From Clostridium massiliamazoniense (GTDB taxonomy: Bacteria; Bacillota; Clostridia; Clostridiales; Clostridiaceae): a stretch of 64,000 bases of DNA. The notes below the pieces were generated by a model. It made no database searches. It saw only the letters and a program-made list of their open reading frames with translations, and had not been told where the DNA came from. The DNA lies in contig NZ_LN879467.1 of assembly GCF_001403635.1 (NCBI RefSeq), forward strand, positions 658,637 through 722,636, in the 5' to 3' direction. Position 1 is the stretch's first letter. Each line of letters begins with the position of its first letter. Shown in pieces: positions 26,518 through 35,764 of this stretch. The position numbers and the translations under genes are program-made.

Positions 26518-29500
26518 ATGAACAAAAGAAAAATATCGTTTATTTTAGCTACAGCTACAATTGCTTCAATGTCGTCGACTATGATTCCAAGTAACTTAGG
26601 AGAAGGTAGAAGCAACAAAATTTTATTGGCTAGGTCAAACAGTGAAAAAAGCAGTAAGAAAGATATTAATAAATTCATTACTAATAATGTAGAAGTTAAA
26701 AAATCAAATGTAAGTAGTGTTACTAAAGAAGGACTAGAAAATAATAAAATAGTTATAAATAATGTATGGAATCAAGCATTAGGTACTATATCATTTAATC
26801 CAGAGACTCAAAAAATTCAATACTCTGGAGGATGGTCAGAAGGAAATCCTTATGTACAGGGAGAGGTTTTTGCCATAACATTATTCAATAGTGATGGAGC
26901 TATAATAAAAACTGTAAAAGTAAATGGAGGAGAATATCCAGAAAGTGCTTTAAATAATGCTTTCAATAATTTAAATTACTCTTATGGAGATTTAATAAAG
27001 ATAGATTATAAGACATCAAGTAAAATAGATATAACAAATTTTAATAATGAATCTAATTATGCAGTAAATAAAAATATAACAATGGAAATTACTAAAAATG
27101 GACTTAAGGAATTAGGTAATAATATAACTTTAAATAATGTTTATTATAGCTTAAATTCAACAAGTGTAGAGGTGAGTGGTTCCACTACAAGTAATACAAA
27201 TATATATGTAAATATTGATAATAAAATTTATAATACAACATCTAATAGTAATGGAAAATTTTCTTTAAATATAAACACAGGTAAAGAAGTTACAGCATCA
27301 ACAGAAATACAAGTTTATGCAAAAGGACAAGAAATTAAGGAAGTTAATCCTATCTTAAATCCTAATATATATAAAATAGAGAATAACATAATAACTTTAA
27401 ATAATGTGTGGAATCAAAATATTGGTTCATTAAAATTTAATCCAGTAACTAAAAAGATTAGTTTTAATGAAGGATGGACAGAGATTAATCCATATTTAAG
27501 TGGAGAAGCATTTTCTATAAATTTATATAGTAGTAATGGAGAATTATTAAAAAGCGTTACTATGACAGGTGGAGAATATCCTGAAGAAGCTTTAAAAAAA
27601 GCTTTTAATAATGAAAGTTTTTCTTATGGAGATATACTTCAGATAAATTATAAGACATCAAGTAAAATAAGTATTTCAAACTTTAATGGAGAAAAAGAAT
27701 ATTCTATAAGAAAATCTATATCATTAGAATTAACTCAAAATGGATTAAAGGAATTAGAAAGTGGATTAAAGGTTAATAAAATATATTATACTTTAAATTC
27801 TAATAAAATAAACATAAGTGGAACTACAAATGTAAACACTGATGTTTACGTAAACGTTGATAATAAAGTTTACTCAACTAAATCAAATAATAAAGGGCAA
27901 TTTAATTTAAATATTAGTGCTCCAAAGAATGTTACTTCATCAACAGTTATTACAGTTTATGCTGCAGGACAGCAAATAGAATATGTTACTCCAGAAGTTA
28001 ATCCTAATATTTATGGAATAGTAAAAAATAATATAAGCTTAATAGGTAATTGGTATGGTGGTTTATATAAAGCCGCAACTATTGCATTTAACCCAGAAAC
28101 TATGAAGTTAAATATAAGTGGAAGTATGAGAGATTATTTTGCAAATGGTACAGGAAAAGCTTTTAAAATATCATTATATTCAAAAAATGGTTCTTTAATA
28201 AAAACAAAAACTTTTAATAATAGTAATCAAACAAAAAATTTATATGATGATTTTAATAATTTAGGATTTAGTTATGGTGATATTATTAAAGTTAGTTCTC
28301 TAGGAAAAGGACAAGTAAAAGTAAGTAATTATGATGGACAAAGTAATTATTTAGTAAGTAGTTCAACTACAATGACAATAACACAAGATGGACTAGTGCC
28401 ATGTAAATTACCTGAAATTAAGGTAAATCCTTTTGAAGTTTTAGGAAATGGAAAAGTGACTTCAGGGGTTATTTCAGGAATTAGTGCAAAACCTAATCAA
28501 GTAATTAATGTAATAGTAGATGGAAAAACTTTCACTACAAAAAGTAATGAAAAGGGGACTTTTAGTGTAAACATATCAGATCCTAGTGGATTTACAGAAG
28601 CAACTAATATAGTAGTAGAAGCATCAGGAGAAGTCGCTAGAAGTATTAATCCTACAGTTGATTCAAAACTTGGTATATTAAATTCTAATATAGCACTATC
28701 TAATAGTGATAATGATGATGCCTATGGAAATCTTGAGCAATATATAGGTTTTAATCCTGTTAATATGTCTATTATAAGTAAAAATATTTTTGGAAGAAAT
28801 TTTGCTGCACAACTTATAAATGGGCAAACAGGACAAGTTTTGGCAAGTTGTGGTGCAAATGATTTTAATGCATTTACTTCACAAAACAATTTAAATGGTG
28901 CTCATTTTCAATATGGAGATATAATTGCAGTTTATGAACCAGAAGAAAATGAATTATCACTAGGAGAAGTATTACTTGATAATGGAAAGAGTAAAGTTGA
29001 TTGTACAAATAAATTTAAGTGTTTTAAAATAACTCCTAATGGATTAGTTCCAGTTGAAAATAAGAATTTAACTACTTCTCAAGTGTTATATACAGGTTCT
29101 GAAAATTTAACTTTAACAGGTAAAACATTACCTAATACTAATGTAACTGTATCCTATGGAAATATGTCTAAAGTTGTTAAGTCAAATAATAGTGGAGATT
29201 TCTCACTAGAAATACCTATTACAAAAGCACCTATAAATAGTGAAGTTAGAGTTTTTGTTAATAGGAATAATACTGAAATATTAACAGTTAAATATGATTC
29301 TAAAGAAATTAATATAAATTCTAATAGAATAGAAATTTTAAATAATACAAGTGTTCCTGTATTTAATATAAAGTTTAATCCAGTTGACAATAAGTTAGAA
29401 GCTGTAAAATATCCAATAACAATGGGATATACAGGAGCGTTTTATGGAAATTCACTAAATATAAAACTTATAAATTCTAAAACAGGGAAAAGCATATATT

Positions 29501-32500
29501 CATTTGATGGAAATAAATTAAATGATATTGATAGCTTTGTTTCAGCAATTAATAATAAATCTTATGTTCCTGGTGATATAATAGAAGTTTCATACAATCC
29601 AAACTTCATAAAAGCTGATGTTTATGATGGAAAACAAAGTGTAGGTAATACTACTGGAGCAAAAGAATACTTTGAAATAACAAATAAAGGATTAGTGAAT
29701 TTAAATGATAAATTTATTAATGTAAAACCAGTAGATATTCTAAGTAATACTAAAGTGACATCTACCAAAATAGAGGGACAAGCAAAACCTAATACTCTTG
29801 TAGAAATTTCTGTAGATGGTAATACATTTAAAGGAACAACAAGTAGAAATGGTGATTTTAGTATTCCTATAAGAGATGAAAGTGGGTTTACAAGTAATAC
29901 AGATATAGTAGTTTTATCAGAAGGCTATATTCCTACAATTATTACTCCTACTATAGAATCAAATATAGAATTAATGAATAGTTATATAAATTTCTATAAC
30001 AATAAGGGTAATACTGGGAAGTTAGTATCAAGTATAACATTTAATCCAGAAACTATGAAGTTCATTGTAAATAATTATGATAATAGTTTTGGAAATGGAA
30101 AATCTCATTATTTTGATTTAGACTTATATAATAGTAATGGTAAAAAAATCCTAACTTCTTCAATTAATAATGGTTCTACAAGTGAGTTAACTAATGCTTT
30201 AAATAACAAATCATTTAACTATGGTGACATAATAGGTTTAAGCTATAATAATTCAATTTCTAAACCAGTTGTTTTAAATGGAAATAATGTATTAAGTAAT
30301 ATTAGTGGGAACGAAGAATATTTTAAAATAACAAAAGACGGACTTGTAAAAGTTAATTTTGGACAAAATGCATATACAAGTAGTGTTTATTGGAATAAAA
30401 ATAATTTAGTTATAGATAGTAATTTAGCTGATGGACAAAGTGAAAGTATATTAAATGCTAATAAGAAATTAGTTATATTAAATTCAAATAATAAAATTAT
30501 AGATTCAGTTAACACAAGTATATTAAATAATAATAATTCAAATGTACAAGGTGTAATACCGGAATCAATTTTAGACAAATTAAGTACTGGAGAAAATTAT
30601 ACATTTGCATTAGAGATTAATAATCAGTTATTCCCAATAAAAGTATTATCAAATACTCCAAGTAATTCAAGTTATTTATTAGAAGGAAATTCAGATAATA
30701 TTCTTACAATAGATCTTGCTAAAAAACCAATAGTAACTATAAATAATTCAAAGGAAATAACAAGTTATCTTAGTACATTAAACTCTAATATTAACTCAGC
30801 AATAAATGCTAATAGTAATATAAATATATTAACTAATAGCGAGTTAAATTATAAAATTACTGTAAGAGAATTCATAGGAAGAGTTGGAGCAACTAACTTA
30901 GAAAATTTCTTTAATAAAAATGAAGCTAATAAGGAATTTGTAAATTGGCTATTAAATAATAAAATTGCTATGCAATATTACTTACAAGGAACCAACCCAA
31001 CAGGAATAAATATAAATGGCCTTCAAATTTGGTCTGATATATGGAACAAGTATACTAATTCAAGATCAGGGTTTAACTTAAAGTTAGCTGTAGCAGTAGC
31101 TATAAGTAATGCAAAGCCTATAAATGCATGGCCAGGTAGTGGTAATGTAGGAAGTCCAGTTGAAAGATATAATATATTTGAGACTTTAAATGCTGAAGGT
31201 GGAATGCTTCCTATATTTAGAACATTAGATGTTAGACATATAATGGCTGTAGTTGATACTCACGTAACTAATTCTCAAATATTAGAAACTAGAGCGATAA
31301 TAATGCAGAATCATAATGATTATGTAAATTCAAGTAATAATGGATTAAATAATATAGCTTATACTATACATTATAATGAAATAAATCCTCATACAGGTGC
31401 AAATGTATTTAAACCGGGATTTTATGGACCAAACCCAACAACAGCAACTGTTTGGTATGATGGAGGAGTTTGTGGTTCTTTATCTAAAATGGGTACAATA
31501 GCATGTCAAGTATTTGGAGTACCAGCAGAAGCAATTGCTCAGACATCTAGTCAGGGAGGTCCAGTAGTACATTGTGCATTTGTATTCTATAATAATGAAC
31601 ATAAATGGGAAGTGGGAAATAATGTATTTGGATGGGCAAACTGTGCAGGTGGAGATATTAGTGGATGGTCAAATGGAATAGCAACTACTATAAATAGAAC
31701 AACTTATAATTTATTATATGAAAATGCTGATACACCTGCATTAAAGGAATCTAATGAATATTTATGGTTAGCAAGTTTTGATATATCATCTAAAGATAAA
31801 ATGAATGCAATAAATGAAGCTATAAAAATACAACCATTAAATTTAGGGGCATGGCTTGAAAAAATTGCTATGATGAAATCTAATCCTAACACACCAGTAC
31901 AGGATTATATAAATCTTGCTAATGAGATAATAAGTACATTTAAAGATTATCCAATGCCTATGTTTGATACTTTATTACAGATAAAGAATGAAATCTTAGT
32001 AAAGGGAACAGAAAGAGATTACTCAAATTTTGTAAATTCTATAACTAAGGTATTAAATTCAGTTACAGATCCAAATCAAAGCGCAACAGCTAAGGGAATG
32101 TTAAACTTAATGAATAAGTACAATATGATAGTAGGGGCTACCCCATTAACTCTTAGTAATATAAATTTAAGTAATGTTTGGAGTCAAAATATAGGGTCAA
32201 TAAGTTTTAATAATATAACTAAAAAAATGTATTTTTCAAAAGGATGGGGAGAAATTAATCCATATTTAAGAGGAGAGGCATTTAATATATCATTGGAAAC
32301 AGCTTCTGGAAAAGTAATAAAAAGTATAACTTTAACAGGTGGAGAAAAACCAGAAACAGAATTATATAAGGCATTTAATGGAACAAGTTTTAATATAGGT
32401 GATAAGATAGTTATTGATTATAAAACATCAAGTAAAATATCTGTAGATAATTTAATAACTGAAAAAGGTGTTGAAAATAATTATGAAATAAAGAAACCAA

Positions 32501-32955
32501 CAACTTTATATATTGAAACTAATGGATTAAGTTTAAATGCGCCAGTTAAAAATACAGAGGGGATAAAGAGTAACCATAGTTTAGAGAAAACTAATGTAAA
32601 GGAAGTTGGCGTTACTAAAACTGTAAAAAAGGTAGAGAAAGAAAATAATACAAGTGATATAAATGGTATCACAAAGAAAGCGGTAATAGAAAAGAAATTA
32701 GATAAAGTAAAAGTAGAAAATAATTCACAGCAAGAGAAGAAAGATACTAGTAATACTTCTATAGTAAATAAAAATAATGAGAAGAATGAAAGCAATGTGA
32801 ATAAAAATTCAAAAGATGGCTCAGCTAAAAAAATAAATAGTAGTAGTAATGAAGTTAATAATACTAGCATGGAAAAAAATAGTGAAAATAGTATTACAAG
32901 TAAAATAAATCATGTATTTAATAATATAATTCAATGGATAAATTCATGGTTCTAA
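26518..32955 (+). CDS. Giant secreted protein: mucin-binding-like and Ig-like repeats with transglutaminase-like core
   Basis: The 2145-residue protein has an N-terminal signal sequence and at least six alternating pairs of modules (about 80-1270). One module type (about 120 residues: 'ISFNPET', 'YGDLIKIDYKTSSK', ending 'ITKNGL') resembles the putative mucin/carbohydrate-binding domain of enhancin-like proteins. The other (about 70 residues: 'GKFSLNI') is Ig-like. Residues about 1400-1850 hold a transglutaminase/papain-like domain with Cys in 'GGVCGSLSKMG' (about 1652) and His in 'VVHCAFVF' (about 1685). A last mucin-binding-like module (about 1876-2010) precedes a Lys/Asn/Glu-rich tail. No LPXTG signal or terminal membrane anchor is visible. 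Function as host-glycan adhesin or cross-linking enzyme is inference. Confidence 0.75.
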   Translation: MNKRKISFILATATIASMSSTMIPSNLGEGRSNKILLARSNSEKSSKKDINKFITNNVEVKKSNVSSVTKEGLENNKIVINNVWNQALGTISFNPETQKIQYSGGWSEGNPYVQGEVFAITLFNSDGAIIKTVKVNGGEYPESALNNAFNNLNYSYGDLIKIDYKTSSKIDITNFNNESNYAVNKNITMEITKNGLKELGNNITLNNVYYSLNSTSVEVSGSTTSNTNIYVNIDNKIYNTTSNSNGKFSLNINTGKEVTASTEIQVYAKGQEIKEVNPILNPNIYKIENNIITLNNVWNQNIGSLKFNPVTKKISFNEGWTEINPYLSGEAFSINLYSSNGELLKSVTMTGGEYPEEALKKAFNNESFSYGDILQINYKTSSKISISNFNGEKEYSIRKSISLELTQNGLKELESGLKVNKIYYTLNSNKINISGTTNVNTDVYVNVDNKVYSTKSNNKGQFNLNISAPKNVTSSTVITVYAAGQQIEYVTPEVNPNIYGIVKNNISLIGNWYGGLYKAATIAFNPETMKLNISGSMRDYFANGTGKAFKISLYSKNGSLIKTKTFNNSNQTKNLYDDFNNLGFSYGDIIKVSSLGKGQVKVSNYDGQSNYLVSSSTTMTITQDGLVPCKLPEIKVNPFEVLGNGKVTSGVISGISAKPNQVINVIVDGKTFTTKSNEKGTFSVNISDPSGFTEATNIVVEASGEVARSINPTVDSKLGILNSNIALSNSDNDDAYGNLEQYIGFNPVNMSIISKNIFGRNFAAQLINGQTGQVLASCGANDFNAFTSQNNLNGAHFQYGDIIAVYEPEENELSLGEVLLDNGKSKVDCTNKFKCFKITPNGLVPVENKNLTTSQVLYTGSENLTLTGKTLPNTNVTVSYGNMSKVVKSNNSGDFSLEIPITKAPINSEVRVFVNRNNTEILTVKYDSKEININSNRIEILNNTSVPVFNIKFNPVDNKLEAVKYPITMGYTGAFYGNSLNIKLINSKTGKSIYSFDGNKLNDIDSFVSAINNKSYVPGDIIEVSYNPNFIKADVYDGKQSVGNTTGAKEYFEITNKGLVNLNDKFINVKPVDILSNTKVTSTKIEGQAKPNTLVEISVDGNTFKGTTSRNGDFSIPIRDESGFTSNTDIVVLSEGYIPTIITPTIESNIELMNSYINFYNNKGNTGKLVSSITFNPETMKFIVNNYDNSFGNGKSHYFDLDLYNSNGKKILTSSINNGSTSELTNALNNKSFNYGDIIGLSYNNSISKPVVLNGNNVLSNISGNEEYFKITKDGLVKVNFGQNAYTSSVYWNKNNLVIDSNLADGQSESILNANKKLVILNSNNKIIDSVNTSILNNNNSNVQGVIPESILDKLSTGENYTFALEINNQLFPIKVLSNTPSNSSYLLEGNSDNILTIDLAKKPIVTINNSKEITSYLSTLNSNINSAINANSNINILTNSELNYKITVREFIGRVGATNLENFFNKNEANKEFVNWLLNNKIAMQYYLQGTNPTGININGLQIWSDIWNKYTNSRSGFNLKLAVAVAISNAKPINAWPGSGNVGSPVERYNIFETLNAEGGMLPIFRTLDVRHIMAVVDTHVTNSQILETRAIIMQNHNDYVNSSNNGLNNIAYTIHYNEINPHTGANVFKPGFYGPNPTTATVWYDGGVCGSLSKMGTIACQVFGVPAEAIAQTSSQGGPVVHCAFVFYNNEHKWEVGNNVFGWANCAGGDISGWSNGIATTINRTTYNLLYENADTPALKESNEYLWLASFDISSKDKMNAINEAIKIQPLNLGAWLEKIAMMKSNPNTPVQDYINLANEIISTFKDYPMPMFDTLLQIKNEILVKGTERDYSNFVNSITKVLNSVTDPNQSATAKGMLNLMNKYNMIVGATPLTLSNINLSNVWSQNIGSISFNNITKKMYFSKGWGEINPYLRGEAFNISLETASGKVIKSITLTGGEKPETELYKAFNGTSFNIGDKIVIDYKTSSKISVDNLITEKGVENNYEIKKPTTLYIETNGLSLNAPVKNTEGIKSNHSLEKTNVKEVGVTKTVKKVEKENNTSDINGITKKAVIEKKLDKVKVENNSQQEKKDTSNTSIVNKNNEKNESNVNKNSKDGSAKKINSSSNEVNNTSMEKNSENSITSKINHVFNNIIQWINSWF

Positions 32956-32975
32956 TATATGAATAAATAAACATA

Positions 32976-33008
32976 AGAGGATGTATCAAAATTATAGAGA
33001 CATCCTCT
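32976..33008 (+). terminator. Terminator of the giant protein gene (hairpin repeat copy H3)
   Basis: AGAGGATGTATC pairs with GAGACATCCTCT and is followed by GCTTTATATT. It shares the stem of the H repeat family but not its second hairpin. Confidence 0.7.
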
Positions 33009-33124
33009 GCTTTATATTAATAAATAAAGTTAGAAGTTTATTTAATTTCACTAAAAAGCTGATTTCTATAGTTAATAGAAGTCAGCTTTTTAGTTATATT
33101 CATAAGTGTAGTTAATATATAAGT

Positions 33125-33667
33125 TTAAAGAGAGAAGTATTTACCTTCAAATAATGAAATTAATAATTCTTCAATTTTGTTTAAATCAGCAGTTTCTCCA
33201 TCTTTTATATATTTACTTGTTATTTCTACTAAAGCACCAGAAACAAAAGCAATTGCATATTCATTTTTTAAGTTTTCATTATTAAGAAATAATTTATCAC
33301 AACTTAAAAGAGCTTTTTTTAGACCGTTGCTTAAAATTTCGGTTAGATTATTATTTATTAATATGCTGAAAAAATCATTATGTTGTGAAATATATTGAAT
33401 AAATATATGAACTAATTTAGGGATTGTAATGTTATTTTCATCATCAAAATAAGCAGAAAGATTTAAACAATATTTTTGATATTCATAACATAAAATATTT
33501 TCCTTAGAATCAAATAGACTATAAAATGTTTGTCTTGATACCATTGCTTTATTACAAAGCTCACTAATGCTTATTTTATTAAATGGTTTTTCCTCTAAAA
33601 GTTGTATAAATGCTTGTGTAATCATCTCTTGAGATTGTAATGCGATTTTATTATTCCCTGTATACAT
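33125..33667 (-). CDS. TetR/AcrR family transcriptional repressor
   Basis: The 180-residue protein has a TetR N-terminal DNA-binding domain: 'ITQAFIQLLEEKPFNKISIS' then 'ELCNKAMVSRQTFYSLFDSK'. An all-helical ligand domain follows. It is divergent from an old-yellow-enzyme gene, and two matching palindromes overlap the divergent promoters in between, so it very likely controls itself and that gene. ATG 33667 lies 9 bases from AAAGGAG and is chosen over a TTG at 33673 that would be only 3 bases away. The inducer is unknown. Confidence 0.88.
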   Translation of the reverse strand: MYTGNNKIALQSQEMITQAFIQLLEEKPFNKISISELCNKAMVSRQTFYSLFDSKENILCYEYQKYCLNLSAYFDDENNITIPKLVHIFIQYISQHNDFFSILINNNLTEILSNGLKKALLSCDKLFLNNENLKNEYAIAFVSGALVEITSKYIKDGETADLNKIEELLISLFEGKYFSL

Positions 33668-33706
33668 TGACAAAAACTCCTTTATGTATAAGTTATTGTT
33701 ATAGCA

Positions 33707-33735
33707 TTGACAGTTGTCAAGGCTAATGATATTAT
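33707..33735 (+). promoter_or_regulatory. Promoter and TetR operator 1 for the old-yellow-enzyme gene
   Basis: TTGACA (33707-33712), 17 bases, TATTAT (33730-33735). The -35 is the left half of the palindrome TTGACAGTTGTCAA (33707-33720), so repressor binding would mask it. Confidence 0.7.
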
Positions 33736-33761
33736 CATAACATAAGTTGGACAGATGTCAA
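33733..33761 (-). promoter_or_regulatory. Promoter and TetR operator 2 for the tetR gene
   Basis: On the minus strand TTGACA (33760-33755) is followed after 16 bases by TATGAT (33738-33733). The -35 lies in a second palindrome, TGGACAGATGTCAA (33748-33761), whose centre is 41 bases from that of operator 1. Confidence 0.68.
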
Positions 33762-33774
33762 TTAGATTTTATTA

Positions 33775-33900
33775 TAAACGCAGATAAATGTAGACTTAAT
33801 TCAGTTGGAGTTTTGACTTAAGCTTAATGTTTAATTGGCATTATGTAAGAATTTGTGCTTGTTTAATTTTAGCTTATAGAAAATTGAAATATTATAGATA
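33775..33900 (+). repeat. Dispersed repeat family R, copy R2
   Basis: It starts TAAACGCAGA and carries GTAGACTTAATTCAG, GGAGTTTTGACTT and GGCATTATGTAAG. It ends TAGCTTATAGAAAATTG then AATATTATAGATA, just ahead of the old-yellow-enzyme ribosome binding site. The first half matches R3 and the last 35 bases match R5. Confidence 0.65.
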
Positions 33901-33926
33901 ATTGAAAGAGGGAAGGAAGTAATAAA

Positions 33927-35123
33927 ATGAATAAAGTATTTGAAGAAGTTAAAATTGGTAAAATTACCTTTAAAAATAGCATTATTAGATCAGCAACTCA
34001 TGAAGGAATGTGTACTGAAAAGGGAGAACCAAATGAAGATTTAATTAAAAAGTTTGAACAACTTGCAAAGGGAGGAGCTGGAGCAATTATTACAGGATTT
34101 GTGGGAATTATGCCAAATGGTAATGCTCCATCTAAATATATGCCTATGATTGATAGTGATGAAAAGATAGATTCTTTTAAAAAGTTAGTTGATAGAGTTC
34201 ATAGTTATGATACACCTATAATAATGCAAATTGCACATTGCGGAAGACAGACAAGATCAAAAATCACTGGCTATCCAACAGTTGCACCATCTCCAATCAA
34301 AGATAAGTTATATAATGAAGATAGACCGCATGAATTAACAGAGGATGAGATTTATGAAATAATAGATAATTTTGTATTAGGTATAGAAAGAGCTAAAAAG
34401 GCAGGATTTGATGGTGTAGAATTACATGCAGCACATGGTTATTTATTATCATCATTTTTATCTCCACATATGAATAAGCGTAAGGATAAATGGGGTGGAA
34501 GTACAGAAAATAGATTTAGGATTGTAAAGGAAATTTTATTGAGAGCAAGAGAAAGAGTAGAGGATTACACAATTATTGCTAAAATAAATGCCTATGAAAA
34601 GGCAAAGGATGGAATGAATATAGAAGAAGCTATAAAAATATCAAAATATCTTGAAGAAGCTAAATGTGATGCTATTGATGTATCTTGTGGCATTGAAGAA
34701 GATGGTTTTTGGACACTTAGAGGTAATTTTCCATTTGAGATGATGGCACATGATAATCATAGAATTAAAAAAATACCTAAGAGCTTTAGAAAAATAGCTA
34801 AACCTTTTGTTAAGATGCAATTTGAAAGTCCTAAACCGTATAAATTATTTAATGTACCTAGTGCAGAGAAAATTAAAAAGGAAGTAAATATTCCAATTAT
34901 TGTAGTTGGAGGAATAAGAAGGTTAGATGAAATAAAAGAAATTATAGAGAATAATAAAAGTGATATTGTTGCAATGTCAAAACCTTTTATAATTGAACCT
35001 AATATAGTAAATAAGTTTAAAGAAGGTAAGCAAGAAGTATCTAGATGTATAGATTGCAATTACTGTATTATTGGGATTGAAGAACGTCCTTTGAAGTGCT
35101 ATTATGGAAAATTACCAAAATAA
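33927..35123 (+). CDS. Old-yellow-enzyme family NADH:flavin oxidoreductase
   Basis: The 398-residue cytoplasmic FMN enzyme is an (alpha/beta)8 barrel of the old-yellow-enzyme family. Visible landmarks are 'SATHEGMCTEKGEPNEDLI' at the N-terminus, 'IMQIAHCGRQT' (near 99), 'FDGVELHAAHGYLLSSFLSP' with the substrate-binding HxxH (near 168-171), 'DKWGGSTENRFR', 'VVGGIRR' and the C-terminal 'CIDCNYCI'. The Cys cluster resembles the 4Fe-4S site of 2,4-dienoyl-CoA reductase relatives, but the NADPH/FAD domain of those enzymes is absent. It reduces activated C=C bonds; the natural substrate is unknown. It is divergent from tetR and probably induced by an electrophile. Confidence 0.88.
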   Translation: MNKVFEEVKIGKITFKNSIIRSATHEGMCTEKGEPNEDLIKKFEQLAKGGAGAIITGFVGIMPNGNAPSKYMPMIDSDEKIDSFKKLVDRVHSYDTPIIMQIAHCGRQTRSKITGYPTVAPSPIKDKLYNEDRPHELTEDEIYEIIDNFVLGIERAKKAGFDGVELHAAHGYLLSSFLSPHMNKRKDKWGGSTENRFRIVKEILLRARERVEDYTIIAKINAYEKAKDGMNIEEAIKISKYLEEAKCDAIDVSCGIEEDGFWTLRGNFPFEMMAHDNHRIKKIPKSFRKIAKPFVKMQFESPKPYKLFNVPSAEKIKKEVNIPIIVVGGIRRLDEIKEIIENNKSDIVAMSKPFIIEPNIVNKFKEGKQEVSRCIDCNYCIIGIEERPLKCYYGKLPK

Positions 35124-35148
35124 TAATAAGTTCATTATATTACTTTTA

Positions 35149-35294
35149 TAAACGTAGACTTAATTCAGATGGAGTTTTGACTTCACTTGAATGCTTAGAG
35201 CTTCTTTACGTAGGTGAGTGGTCACAAATGATGAACCTATATAGCTAGATAAAAGGCAGAGAGGATGTATCTGTAATTTGATACATTCTCTTTT
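35149..35294 (+). repeat. Dispersed repeat R3 joined to hairpin repeat H4
   Basis: The left part (TAAACGTAGACTTAATTCAG, then GGAGTTTTGACTT, TTGAATGCTTAGAG) matches R2 and R4. The right part (TAGCTAGATAAAAGGCAG then a GAGGATGTAT/ATACATTCTC hairpin and TTTT) is hairpin repeat H4. This is the only place where the two families are fused. Confidence 0.65.
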
Positions 35295-35297
35295 GCA

Positions 35298-35420
35298 TTA
35301 AGAATTATTTTTAATGTAAATTTTTAAGGCTTTTATAATTAAAAATAATAAATAAAATCCAACTCCACTGATTACTAACATTAATAATATTAGAAAAAGA
35401 AAAAATATTAAAGACTTCAT
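35298..35420 (-). CDS. Small hydrophobic membrane protein (40 residues)
   Basis: This short gene has a perfect GGAGG ribosome binding site. The peptide begins 'MKSLIFFLFLILLMLVISGV', continues hydrophobic to residue 30 and ends in a basic tail ('KALKIYIKNNS'). One long membrane helix or a helical hairpin is predicted. On the minus strand its stop codon is followed 8 bases later by the hairpin of repeat H4, which would serve as terminator. Size and composition resemble type I toxins and small regulatory membrane proteins, but no antitoxin RNA is identified. Function unknown. Confidence 0.6.
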   Translation of the reverse strand: MKSLIFFLFLILLMLVISGVGFYLLFLIIKALKIYIKNNS

Positions 35421-35511
35421 AGAATCCTCCCTATAAATTTTTATTTTGTAAATAAGGAATATAAATATTTAGTTATTTAAAATAAATATTAATATGTTAT
35501 TATAGAAACTG

Positions 35512-35620
35512 TCATTTAATTTAGATAAAATTTTCATTCTATTTGAATCTTAGTGGGCATTATTTAGGGGAATGCATCTGTTGTCTGAATTTTATATGAG
35601 ATTGGAGTATTACAGGCACT
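35512..35620 (+). repeat. Dispersed repeat family R, copy R4
   Basis: TTAATTTAGATAAAATTTTC then ATTTGAATCTTAGTG aligns with R3, and GGCATTATTTAGGGGAATGC aligns with R2. The end, TATATGAGATTGGAGTATTA then CAGGCACT, aligns with R6. TGC..CTGT can pair with ACAG.GCA. No gene lies in the remaining 35421-35764 apart from this repeat. Confidence 0.65.
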
Positions 35621-35764
35621 AATTAGTAGATTAGTTAGATTAAATTTAAGTTATAATTAAGAATAGTGTAACTTAAATGAAGTTTAATTTCAAGGAAATG
35701 GATAAAATAATAAGTTAAATAAATATGTTTTAAATTAAGCTGCAACATAAGAATGGAGAAAATG

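Noticed and set aside
32481-32870. 129-codon open frame opposite the tail of the giant surface protein
   Set aside because: It lies wholly antisense to low-complexity coding sequence, has no ribosome binding site and its composition mirrors the Lys/Asn-rich tail.
26518-32955. Sortase (LPXTG-type) anchoring of the giant protein
   Set aside because: No LPXTG-like motif followed by a membrane segment and basic tail is present at the C-terminus.
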